From contig VBID01000147.1 in the NCBI GenBank assembly GCA_005880615.1, positions 1 to 46,542 on the forward strand: DNA of 46,542 nt. The letters run 5' to 3'. The DNA comes from Chloroflexota bacterium. Its GTDB lineage: Bacteria > Chloroflexota > Dormibacteria > CF-121. Within the stretch, counting starts at the first letter, position 1, and every line of letters starts with the position of its first letter. This document shows positions 22,763 to 30,016 of the stretch, one piece after another. Both the position numbers and the translations under genes were made by a program. The notes beneath the pieces were generated by a model. That model did no database searches. It was not told the origin of the DNA and saw only the letters and a program-made list of their open reading frames with translations.

Positions 22763-24328
22763 GTGATCCCGCGCCGGCTCTACCTCTACATCGTTGGGGC
22801 GGCCAGCCTGGGCATGCTGGTTACCGGGCTAGCCAACCTGGGGGCGACCACGCTCGACCTGCTACTCCGCCCGGGTGCTATTGCTTCCACGTATCGGGAC
22901 GCCTATGCCGGGTACGGCGCAGTCACGCTGGTCGGTCTGCCGGTGTGGGCCATTCACTGGGGGATCGCCCAGCGATTGGCCGGTCGGCATGCGGACGACC
23001 GGGCGTCGGCCATCCGGCGGCTCTACGTCTACCTGGCCATGGGCGCCTTGCTGGCCACGGCCGCCTTCTTCGCGCGCGGCTTTCTGGGTGACTTGATTGG
23101 GACCCTGGGCGGCCAGCGGCTCGATGGCGCCGGCCTGCTGCGCTCCGCCTGGATCACGTTGCTGCTGCTGGCGTTCTGGGTGTATTACGTCCGGATCGCG
23201 GCCGCCGACCGGGCGGCGGTGGGAGAGACCGGCGCCTCGGCGAGTCTGCGCCGCTGGTATGCGTACGGGCTCTTGCTCTTCGGCCTCGCCTTTCTCCTGA
23301 TAGGGGCCCGCAACTTGTTGCAGGAGATCTGGGTGTTGGTGGTGCAGCCCGGCCAGACGGTGGCGCTGGGCGGAAGCCTGGGCTCCGCCCTGGCGACCAT
23401 GCTGACGGGCCTCGTGGTCTTCAGCTTCCACACCGGCTGGACGTCGCGCGGACCAATCGCCGCCGACGACCGGCGGTCGACGCTACGCGCAGTGGCGGGC
23501 TTCCTGGCCCTGGCGGTCAGCGTGGCGCTTACCTTGGTCGGGGCCAGCCAGCTTCTTTACTACGTGCTGGCCCGAGCGCTGGGGGTGCAACATCCTGGCG
23601 GCGTGAGTACCGGCCTGCTGGTCGCCCTGGCCGGCCCGGCATCTACCTTGCCGGTCTTTGGCCTGACCTGGATCTGGCAACGGCGACAGCTGGCGCAGGA
23701 TGCCGGCCAGGCCGAGGCGGCGCGTCAGGCGGCGGTCCGTCAGCTGTACACGCACCTGGTTTCCTTCTTGTCCGTCGCCGCCATGGCGATCGGCGCGGCC
23801 GGACTGCTCTGGACGCTGTCCGACCAGGTCCTGAACCTGCTGCTCGGGCGCCCCGCTGCCGAGTGGCGCGATCACGCCAGCCTCTTCATCACCCTGGCTC
23901 TGGTCGGTACGCCCATGTGGCTCAGCCATTGGCGGGCCGCTCCGGATCCTCGGGAGCGATTTACCCTGAGCCGTCGCCTGTACCTGTACGGGGCGCTGCT
24001 GGGCAGTGTGCTCGCCATCCTGATCAGCGCCGCTACCCTGGTGTACCGATTGCTCGGCGTCCTGCTGGCCACCACTGGGGCCGACTCGGGAGCCGCCGTA
24101 GTCGACATTGGCCGGGCCGCCTCCGTTGTCATTGTGGCCGCCGTTCTCGGCCTATATCACTGGCGCATCGTACGGGCCGACGGGGCCGCCCGCCCGGCCG
24201 CCGCGGCCCAGCCGATTGCACAGCTGGAGCAGTTCAGCCTCCAGATTCGCGGCGCCAGCGAAGCTGAGATCCGACGCGCGCTGGGCGGATTACCCGACGG
24301 GTCGAGCTACTCGCTCGAGCGCCGCTAG
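22763..24328 (+). CDS. DUF5671 multi-pass membrane protein with repeated modules
   Basis: A 521-residue protein from GTG 22763 with about a dozen hydrophobic segments. A module starting with an R-R-L-Y-x-Y-type motif recurs five times: PRRLYLYIVGAASL, IRRLYVYLAMGALL, LRRWYAYGLLLFG, VRQLYTHLVSFLSV and SRRLYLYGALLGSV. Each module has two or three helices. This is the DUF5671 arrangement, an integral-membrane family without known function. It ends 8 bp from the stop of the convergent GMC oxidoreductase gene. Confidence 0.8.
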   Translation: MIPRRLYLYIVGAASLGMLVTGLANLGATTLDLLLRPGAIASTYRDAYAGYGAVTLVGLPVWAIHWGIAQRLAGRHADDRASAIRRLYVYLAMGALLATAAFFARGFLGDLIGTLGGQRLDGAGLLRSAWITLLLLAFWVYYVRIAAADRAAVGETGASASLRRWYAYGLLLFGLAFLLIGARNLLQEIWVLVVQPGQTVALGGSLGSALATMLTGLVVFSFHTGWTSRGPIAADDRRSTLRAVAGFLALAVSVALTLVGASQLLYYVLARALGVQHPGGVSTGLLVALAGPASTLPVFGLTWIWQRRQLAQDAGQAEAARQAAVRQLYTHLVSFLSVAAMAIGAAGLLWTLSDQVLNLLLGRPAAEWRDHASLFITLALVGTPMWLSHWRAAPDPRERFTLSRRLYLYGALLGSVLAILISAATLVYRLLGVLLATTGADSGAAVVDIGRAASVVIVAAVLGLYHWRIVRADGAARPAAAAQPIAQLEQFSLQIRGASEAEIRRALGGLPDGSSYSLERR

Positions 24329-24336
24329 ATGCCCAC

Positions 24337-26253
24337 TCAGCGAGCCATCCGTCGGGCGATTCGCCGGGCCAGGGCCATGATGGTCAGCATCGGGTTGACG
24401 CCGGACGACACGGGGAAGGCACTGGCGTCGGTGACGTAGAGTCCCTTTGCCTCCCATACCTGGCCATCGGGATCGGCGACGGAGGTCAGGCGATCACGAC
24501 CGATGCGGCAGGTTGACATCTGATGGGCGCTGAAGAGGCCGACCCGGTTGGCCACCACCCCGCGGCGCTCGACCTCATCCTCGAAAGCCTCCCGGTCGCC
24601 TGCCTGGTCCAGCTCCACGGGTGGGGTGTGCAGCGATCCCACCCGCCGGGCGCCGGCGGCGAGATGGACCCGGGCGGCGGCGATCATGCCCACCACCAGG
24701 TGGCGTTGCTCTTGCTCCCCCACGTGGTAGGTGATGAGCGGGCGGCCATCGCGGTCGACGGTCACCGACCCCGGATTGCGATCGCGGACCAGGACGATGA
24801 AGGATGCGCTGTGGGCGGCCTGGGCGGCCAGCTCGCGATGCTGGTCGCTATCCCACCAGGGAATCGAGGCGGCCAGCAGGCCGGGCAGCACGGGTGGGCA
24901 CTCCAGGCGAAAGCCGTAGCCCGGAACCAGGTCGGCGAAGGCTTCGCAGACCACCGATTGGGGAACGCCTTGCCAGGCCGGCGTCGGGTCCGCATAGATG
25001 CCGGACACAGCCGTTGTGGGGTGGAGGTACAGGGTCTGCCCGGCCCGATCGAGGGCGATGCCGGAGCGCAGCAGGATGGCCGGTGAGGCGATGGCCCCGG
25101 CAGCCAGGGCCACCAGCGGCGCCCGCACCGTGAACTCGCCACCCTCGGTGCGCACGATGACCGCGTGCACCCGGCCGTCACGCACCTCGATCCGGCGCGC
25201 CTCGCAGCCATCCAGGATCTGGGCCCCATCGCGGCAAGCATCGACCAGGTAGGTCCGCAGGGTGGACTGCTTGGCGCCCCGCCGGCAGCCGAAACCGCAT
25301 CGCCCGCAGTCCCCACAGCCGCGCACGTTTCTGGGAATGGTCCGGAATTCCAGGTTCAGCTCGCGCAGGCCACGCTCCAGCGCCGCATTCGGGCCGTTGC
25401 GTGGGCTCTCGCCGGTATCGACGTCCAGGCGCGATTCGACGGCCGCGTAGTCGGGATCGAGGTCATCGTCGATCCCCGCCAGCGCCCACTCCTCGCGGAC
25501 GGCGGCCGGCAGCCGCAGGGACGTGGACCAGTTGACCACGGTCCCGCCCCCCACAGCGCTTCCGGCCAGAACGGCGATGGCCTTGTCCTCGGTGGACGCG
25601 ATGCCCCGATCCAGAAAGAGAGAGGCAAAGCCATTGAGCTCGCGGCCGTCGAAGGTTCGCTCGGTCCGAACCTGGGCGCGCTCTAGCACCACGACGCGTT
25701 TGTGGGCGGAGGCCAGCAAGGCCGCCGCGGTCGCCCCGCCCGCCCCCGAGCCGATGACACAAGCGTCCGCTTCGATCGTCTCGCCCGGCACTGGATGGCG
25801 GAGAGCCAGCCGCGGCGGCTCGGCCGGCGCATCCAGGGCCGCGGGCACATAGCCGGTCAGGGCGGCATAGGGGGAATCCTCGGCGCCATACGTATAGAGC
25901 AGGGTCAGCCGCTTCAGCACCTGGAACGCCTGGCGCTTTAGGGCAATCGGGCTCTCGGCCCAGCGGCGGAGATATGCCTCGCGAGCCGCCTGCGACAGGG
26001 CGCTGAACCGGGTCGGTCTGGCCGCCAGCGCCAGGTTCGCGATCGGATTCTCGATCAGGTCGAGCACCTGGTCGAGCTCTTTGATGAGGGCCGGGCGGTC
26101 CAGTGCCAGGATTTCGCCGATGATGCGGGCGGGTATCCCCAGCGCCGAGGCCGACGGCAGGGCGCTCCCGCCAGGGACGAACGTGTCGCAGACAGCGGCC
26201 AGGGCCCGATTCCGATTAGCGATCGCCGCCAGTGTATCGTCCCGAGCAGGCAT
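24337..26253 (-). CDS. GMC-family FAD oxidoreductase
   Basis: This 638-residue protein starts at ATG 26253; an earlier ATG (26307) would overlap the divergent selenoprotein. The N-terminal 170 residues (LAAVCDTFVPGGSALPSASA) resemble gluconate-dehydrogenase subunit 3-like segments fused to long-chain alcohol oxidases. The FAD Rossmann motif is ADACVIGSGAGGATAAALLA. GGGTVVNWSTSLRLP, a Cys cluster (CGDCGRCGFGCRRG) and the C-terminal DASAFPVSSGVNPMLTIMAL follow. Such enzymes oxidise alcohols or sterols, handing electrons to oxygen or a quinone. It is divergent from the selenoprotein gene, with only 41 bp between starts. Confidence 0.88.
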   Translation of the reverse strand: MPARDDTLAAIANRNRALAAVCDTFVPGGSALPSASALGIPARIIGEILALDRPALIKELDQVLDLIENPIANLALAARPTRFSALSQAAREAYLRRWAESPIALKRQAFQVLKRLTLLYTYGAEDSPYAALTGYVPAALDAPAEPPRLALRHPVPGETIEADACVIGSGAGGATAAALLASAHKRVVVLERAQVRTERTFDGRELNGFASLFLDRGIASTEDKAIAVLAGSAVGGGTVVNWSTSLRLPAAVREEWALAGIDDDLDPDYAAVESRLDVDTGESPRNGPNAALERGLRELNLEFRTIPRNVRGCGDCGRCGFGCRRGAKQSTLRTYLVDACRDGAQILDGCEARRIEVRDGRVHAVIVRTEGGEFTVRAPLVALAAGAIASPAILLRSGIALDRAGQTLYLHPTTAVSGIYADPTPAWQGVPQSVVCEAFADLVPGYGFRLECPPVLPGLLAASIPWWDSDQHRELAAQAAHSASFIVLVRDRNPGSVTVDRDGRPLITYHVGEQEQRHLVVGMIAAARVHLAAGARRVGSLHTPPVELDQAGDREAFEDEVERRGVVANRVGLFSAHQMSTCRIGRDRLTSVADPDGQVWEAKGLYVTDASAFPVSSGVNPMLTIMALARRIARRMAR

Positions 26254-26294
26254 GAAACCGCATCCCTGCGAAGGGTGTATAGAGGATGGGATAG

Positions 26295-26909
26295 ATGGCT
26301 GAGGCACCGACCGCTCCCCACACGCCGGCAGACTCGCCGCTGACGATGGACGACGTGATGGCGTCGCCGGCTCACCGGGACCTGTCTACCCCCAAGCTGG
26401 CGGTGGGCGATCCGGCGTTTCCGTTCAGGCTGCCCCTGCGCCAGACCAGCAAGTTGGTGAGCCTCGGCGACTTCGCCGGGAAGCGACCCGTCGCGCTGAT
26501 CTTCGGCTCGTACACCTGACCGCCCTTCCGCTCCCAGTTGGGGAAGCTTCACGAGCTGTACGACCGGTATCGAAGCCTGGTGGCCTTTTTCGTCGTCTAC
26601 ATCAAGGAAGCGCATCCAGAGGACGGCTGGGTGCTGAGCTCCAACCGGGGCCAGGGCATCGCGGTCACGGACCCCGTTTCGGATGGCGAGCGCAGCCAGG
26701 TGGCCACCATCTGTTCGCTGCAGCTCCACATCCGCATGCCCGTCCTGCTGGACGTCGACGACGGGGTGGCGCGCGCATATGGCGCTTGGCCCGATCGGCT
26801 CTATCTCATTGGGCGCGACGGCCGGGTGGCCTGGCAGGGCGGGCCCGGACCATTTGGTTTCAAACCGGACGAGCTGGACGCGGCAATCCGCAACGAGCTA
26901 GGACACTAA
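26295..26909 (+). CDS. Deiodinase-like thioredoxin-fold selenoprotein (UGA = Sec75)
   Basis: The frame is interrupted only by TGA at 26517-26519. Reading that codon as selenocysteine gives 204 residues: LIFGSYT-U75-PPFRSQLGKL, then FFVVYIKEAHPEDGWVLSSN, GAWPDRLYLIGRDGRVAWQG and GPGPFGFKPDELDAAI. These are the hallmarks of the deiodinase-like peroxiredoxin/redoxin family, whose bacterial members carry Sec or Cys at exactly this place (FGSxT-U/C-PPF). ATG 26295 follows GAGGATGGG. A small hairpin with an AGTT loop lies 16 nt past the UGA. The enzyme probably reduces peroxides or thiols; iodothyronine activity is not implied. The genome should carry selA/B/C/D elsewhere. Confidence 0.9.
26524..26546 (+). 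promoter_or_regulatory. Candidate bacterial SECIS hairpin (gene at 26295)
   Basis: After the UGA, CTTCC (5' arm) pairs with GGAAG (3' arm, 26542-26546), and CC/GG closes an AGTT apical loop at 26536-26539; a 4-nt bulge lies on the 5' side. An alternative CCC/GGG pairing keeps the same loop. The loop contains GU and lies within the 16-37 nt UGA-to-loop spacing usually quoted for bacterial SECIS elements. The stem is short and has not been folded computationally. Confidence 0.55.
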
Positions 26910-27514
26910 CGCGGCGCGCCGCCCTCCAGCTGGAGGAGGCGCTCCTTGCGCTGAACGCCCCCCGTGTAGCCACCCAACCCGCCGCCGGTGCGCACCACCC
27001 GATGGCAGGGGATGACAATGGGCATCGGGTTGGCGCCCAGGGCATTGCCCACCGCGCGCGACGCCTTGGGCCGCCCGGTCCGGACCGCCACGTCGCCATA
27101 GGTCGAGACCTTACCGTAGGGAATGTGCGCAGTAACCCGGAGCACGTCGCGGCCGAACCCGTGCACCAGCCGCCAGTCGATCGGGAACTCGAATCGGCGC
27201 CGGGAGCCGGCGAAGTACTCATCCAGCTGGCGGCGCAGGGGATCGAGGCGGCCCGGGGCTTCCAGGATCCGGGGTGAGACCTCCTCGGCCAGCTGGGCCA
27301 TGAGCGCCTCCACCGGCTCGTCGGGATAGGCAAGCCGGAGCAAGCCGCGGGTCGAGGCCGCCACCAGCAGCGGACCGAACGGCGAGTCGACCATGGCATA
27401 GGCTACGTCCAGCGCCCCAGACCCGTCCGCAGTTTCCGCAAAGCGGGCAGCCACGCTGGCCGCGTCGCGGCTGAGGTCGCCGCGCAGTTTCAGGGTCAGC
27501 TCCAGTTCACTCAT
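26906..27514 (-). CDS. ogt: Methylated-DNA--protein-cysteine methyltransferase
   Basis: A 202-residue suicide DNA-repair enzyme that moves alkyl groups from O6-alkylguanine to its own cysteine. The active site is MPIVIPCHRVVRTGGGLGGY (C170); IPYGKVSTYGDVAVRTGRP holds the helix-turn-helix and ASRAVGNALGANP the Asn/Arg contacts. The N-terminal 110 residues form the Ogt-type lead domain. Its start overlaps the ECF sigma factor stop by 8 nt, so the two form one operon. Its stop codon overlaps the selenoprotein stop on the other strand. Confidence 0.92.
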   Translation of the reverse strand: MSELELTLKLRGDLSRDAASVAARFAETADGSGALDVAYAMVDSPFGPLLVAASTRGLLRLAYPDEPVEALMAQLAEEVSPRILEAPGRLDPLRRQLDEYFAGSRRRFEFPIDWRLVHGFGRDVLRVTAHIPYGKVSTYGDVAVRTGRPKASRAVGNALGANPMPIVIPCHRVVRTGGGLGGYTGGVQRKERLLQLEGGAPR

Positions 27515-27971
27515 AGGTCGCTCCTCGCAATTTTTTTAGGGCTTCGTGGACGTTGCGCCGAGCCGCCTCTTCGCTGCAGTCGAGGAGCCTGGCAATGTCG
27601 CGATAGGGGAGGTCGTTGACAAACCGGTAGATCACGGCGCTCATCTGCTTGGCCGGGAGCCGCCGGACGGCGGACCAGACCTCGGTATGGTCAGGATTGG
27701 CGGCCGGCGCGGCGGCCTCCGGTATCGGGGCAGTGGGTAGAGGATGCTGCGCCTGCCGGCGGTGATGATCCAGTGCCTTGTTCCGGGCAATCGTGAGCAA
27801 CCAGCCACGCAGGTTATCCGAGCGCTCCAGGCGGGGATAGGCTCGCAGGGCCGCCAGGAATGTCTCCTGGAAGCAATCGTCCGCGTCCTGGTGACCGACG
27901 GCCGCCACCAGGAATCGATAGACCGCCTCGCGGTTGCCGTCGAGCAGGTCCTGAAAGGGCGGCAGCCTCAT
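27507..27971 (-). CDS. ECF-type RNA polymerase sigma factor
   Basis: A 154-residue sigma-70 family protein. Region 2 (DADDCFQETFLAALRAYPRL, WLLTIARNKALDHHRR) and region 4 (LPAKQMSAVIYRFVNDLPYR, DIARLLDCSEEAARRNVHEA) are clear. ATG 27971 is the natural start; the open frame beyond it runs into a GC-rich repeat. No anti-sigma gene is adjacent. Coupling to the alkyltransferase gene suggests a role in an alkylation or general stress response, an inference from context only. Confidence 0.88.
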   Translation of the reverse strand: MRLPPFQDLLDGNREAVYRFLVAAVGHQDADDCFQETFLAALRAYPRLERSDNLRGWLLTIARNKALDHHRRQAQHPLPTAPIPEAAAPAANPDHTEVWSAVRRLPAKQMSAVIYRFVNDLPYRDIARLLDCSEEAARRNVHEALKKLRGATYE

Positions 27972-27981
27972 GTCCCTATCT

Positions 27982-28016
27982 CTCCCTCCCCCTTGCGGGG
28001 AGGGTGGGGTGGGGGT
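27982..28016. repeat. GC palindrome with G-rich tail (copy 1)
   Basis: CCCTCCCC and GGGGAGGG pair around CTTGC (27984-28004), followed by TGGGGTGGGGG. The G side reads GGGGAGGGTGGGGTGGGGG, four or more G runs separated by single bases, so it is a G-quadruplex candidate. It lies just upstream of the sigma factor start. The same element recurs at 31133, 42338 and 44093. Confidence 0.7.
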
Positions 28017-28076
28017 GTTCCAGTCCAATGCTTCCCAAACACTCTTGCCTTAGACAACGTTCAGCCTAGAGAATTT

Positions 28077-28289
28077 GTGAGATCGGGACCGCACTCTATT
28101 AAGGAGTTCATACCGGGCTCCCATGCTTCGCTCATCTGCCGAGACCACGCTTGCGGGATTGTGTTCCCGGACCGTCAGGATTCGGCGGACAGCTCGGCTC
28201 CCGCCATCGCCGCGATCGCGTTGGTCATCCTCTTCCTCGTCGTCGACGTGACCGTGTACTGCGCACTTACCTTCCGGCTCTCGCTCTAG
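28077..28289 (+). CDS. Possible small single-pass membrane protein
   Basis: A GTG at 28077 opens a 70-codon frame whose C-terminal half (SAPAIAAIALVILFLVVDVT and a few more residues) is one hydrophobic helix. The upstream part has no domain. The ribosome site is weak and codon use is not distinctive, so this may be spurious; the gap from 28023 to 28346 otherwise holds no gene. Confidence 0.3.
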   Translation: MRSGPHSIKEFIPGSHASLICRDHACGIVFPDRQDSADSSAPAIAAIALVILFLVVDVTVYCALTFRLSL

Positions 28290-28346
28290 GGCGTTTCCGA
28301 CAAGCGCACGAAAGGGTCCCGATCGTGGGCTGCTACGCTCAGGCGG

Positions 28347-28787
28347 ATGGGGCAGGACCACGCCGCCAGAAACACCGAAGGGCTGGATCAGCTTCGCGAA
28401 TTGGTTCGTCAACTCCGCGACCTGGATCTGACCCGCCCAGTTGGTGGGGACGGCTGGACGGTCTCGTCGACATTGGCCCACCTCGCGTTCTGGGACAACG
28501 TGGCCGTCGAACGGTGGACGCAGTTCGATCGGCGAGGTGCGTTCACCGACATGGCGGACCCGGTGTTTGACATCGTCAACGCGGCGGCGCTCGAGCAGTG
28601 GCGCGCGCTCCCGCCCCGGCTGGCCGCGGACCAAGCGGTTGCCGCAGCCGAAGCGGTGGCGGCCAGGATCGCGGGTTTGTCGGCCTCGGCGGTCGAGGCG
28701 GCCGTGACCACGGGACGCCCCTTTATGGTGGATCGGACGATTCACTGGACGCCCCACCTGCGTGAGATAGACCGCGCCTTGGGTTGA
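28347..28787 (+). CDS. DinB/maleylpyruvate-isomerase-like protein
   Basis: A 146-residue four-helix protein. GLDQLRELVRQLRDLDLTRP and DGWTVSSTLAHLAFWDNVAV match the DinB/MDMPI fold, with His in AHLAFWD as a likely metal ligand and HWTPHLREIDRAL supplying another near the end. Family members are thiol-dependent S-transferases or stress proteins; the cofactor here is not clear. It starts at ATG 28347. Confidence 0.72.
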   Translation: MGQDHAARNTEGLDQLRELVRQLRDLDLTRPVGGDGWTVSSTLAHLAFWDNVAVERWTQFDRRGAFTDMADPVFDIVNAAALEQWRALPPRLAADQAVAAAEAVAARIAGLSASAVEAAVTTGRPFMVDRTIHWTPHLREIDRALG

Positions 28788-28810
28788 TCCTTCCGGCGTC
28801 CGCCGGCCGT

Positions 28811-28826
28811 TCACACCTTGCTCACA
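28811..28826 (+). promoter_or_regulatory. Direct repeat, possible OmpR-family operator
   Basis: TCACACCTTGCTCACA contains two TCACA half-sites 11 bp apart, one helical turn, about 60 bp before the membrane protein that leads the two-component operon. OmpR-family regulators commonly bind such tandem half-sites. It lies inside a perfect 9-bp inverted repeat GGTTGATCC (28782-28790) / GGATCAACC (28852-28860). Autoregulation by the regulator at 29327 is an inference. Confidence 0.35.
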
Positions 28827-28884
28827 ACTGGTGGGCACCATGGTGATGGTCGGATCAACCAAAGGTAAAGAAAGGAGAAGACAG

Positions 28885-29256
28885 ATGAATCGGCGCGGGT
28901 TCGGAATCGTTTGGGGTCTGGTGACCCTGGTGGTCGCCGGGATCGTCGGCGTGGTGGCCTACAACGCTGGGGCGTCCTCGGTCGTGACGAGCTCGGCGGG
29001 GGAGGCGGGGCGCGTCGTCTATGTGCCCGGCTACGGGTTTGGCTTCGGCTTCTTCTGGATCTTCCCGCTGCTGTTCTTCCTCTTCATCTTCTTCGGCCTA
29101 TTCGGCCGGTGGGGGAGAGGGTACGGCCGAAGCGGCTGGTACGGGAAGGGCTACGGCGACCCGCAGTCGAGGCTCGACAGCTGGCACCAGCAGGCGCACG
29201 GCACGCCGGCGCCCAAAACTGGTGATCAGCCGCAGCAGGACCAGCCCGGTCTATAA
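28885..29256 (+). CDS. Small membrane protein preceding a two-component system
   Basis: A 123-residue protein from ATG 28885, after AAAGGAGAAG. There are two hydrophobic segments (IVWGLVTLVVAGIVGVVAYN; FGFFWIFPLLFFLFIFFGLF), then a Gly/Tyr/Trp-rich basic part (GRWGRGYGRSGWYGKGYGDP) and a cytoplasmic tail with LDSWHQQAHG, as seen in small SHOCT-like membrane proteins. No exact family is assigned. It lies at the head of the response regulator/kinase operon and could be its input or target. Confidence 0.7.
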   Translation: MNRRGFGIVWGLVTLVVAGIVGVVAYNAGASSVVTSSAGEAGRVVYVPGYGFGFGFFWIFPLLFFLFIFFGLFGRWGRGYGRSGWYGKGYGDPQSRLDSWHQQAHGTPAPKTGDQPQQDQPGL

Positions 29257-29261
29257 GGAGC

Positions 29262-29308
29262 GGGGCAGGGAGGGATACCCCCTCCCTGCCCCTCCCCCTG
29301 AGGGGGAG
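29262..29308. repeat. Double GC palindrome between cistrons
   Basis: GGGGCAGGGAGGG (29262-29274) pairs perfectly with CCCTCCCTGCCCC (29280-29292) around ATACC, followed at once by CTCCCCC-TGA-GGGGGAG (29292-29308). It lies between the membrane protein stop and the regulator start and is related to the other CCCTCCCC elements. It may act as an mRNA-processing or attenuation structure. Confidence 0.65.
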
Positions 29309-29326
29309 CGATATTCTGAGCCGCAC

Positions 29327-30016
29327 ATGAAACAGATCCTCCTGGTCGACGACGAACCGCGGCTCGTCCAGCTGGTTCGCGACTACCTGGAGCACAGCGG
29401 CTTCGGAGTGGTGACGGCCAGCGACGGGCCGACTGCCCTGCGGGCCGCATCGACACAGCACCCGGATCTGATCGTCCTCGACCTGGGCCTCCCGGGCCTC
29501 GATGGGCTCGATGTGATGCGAACGCTGCGCAAGACCAGCGAGGTTCCCGTCATCGTGCTGACGGCTCGGGGCGAGGAGTCCGACAAGGTCGCCGGGCTGG
29601 AGCTGGGAGCGGACGACTACGTGACCAAGCCGTTCAGTCCGAAGGAGCTGGTCGCCCGAGTGCGGTCGGTCCTCCGCCGGGCCGATGGCCTGAAGGCGCC
29701 GGCCGAGGTCATCCGGGTGGGCGACAAGGTCGAGCTGCACGTCCCGTCCATGCAGCTGACCATCAGGGATCGCCGAATCGAGCTGACCGCCACCGAGTTC
29801 CAGCTGCTGGCCATCATGGCGCGCCAACCCGGCCGAATCTTCACTCGGGCCCAGCTCCTGGGCGCCGTGCGCGGGGTGGCATTCGATTCCTACGAGCGGG
29901 CCATCGACGCCCACATCAAGAACATGCGCCGGAAGATCGAGCCGGACCCTCGCAATCCCCGCTACCTGCAGACGGTGTTCGGGGTGGGCTATCGCTTCGC
30001 GGATCCGCACCAGTGA
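29327..30016 (+). CDS. OmpR-family response regulator
   Basis: A 229-residue regulator: acidic pair D8/D9 in ILLVDDEP, phospho-acceptor D52 in LIVLDLGLPG, Thr in VIVLTARGEE and Lys in DDYVTKPFSP. The winged-helix DNA-binding half includes ELTATEFQLLAIMARQPGRI, then AIDAHIKNMRRKIEPDPRNP and QTVFGVGYRF. ATG 29327 is the natural start although the frame opens further upstream. It overlaps the kinase start (GTGA), so the pair is co-translated. Confidence 0.93.
   Translation: MKQILLVDDEPRLVQLVRDYLEHSGFGVVTASDGPTALRAASTQHPDLIVLDLGLPGLDGLDVMRTLRKTSEVPVIVLTARGEESDKVAGLELGADDYVTKPFSPKELVARVRSVLRRADGLKAPAEVIRVGDKVELHVPSMQLTIRDRRIELTATEFQLLAIMARQPGRIFTRAQLLGAVRGVAFDSYERAIDAHIKNMRRKIEPDPRNPRYLQTVFGVGYRFADPHQ

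Noticed and set aside
27744-28289. 181-residue plus-strand frame
   Set aside because: Its first two-thirds are antisense to the sigma factor and run through the GC repeat; only the last 70 codons could be real.
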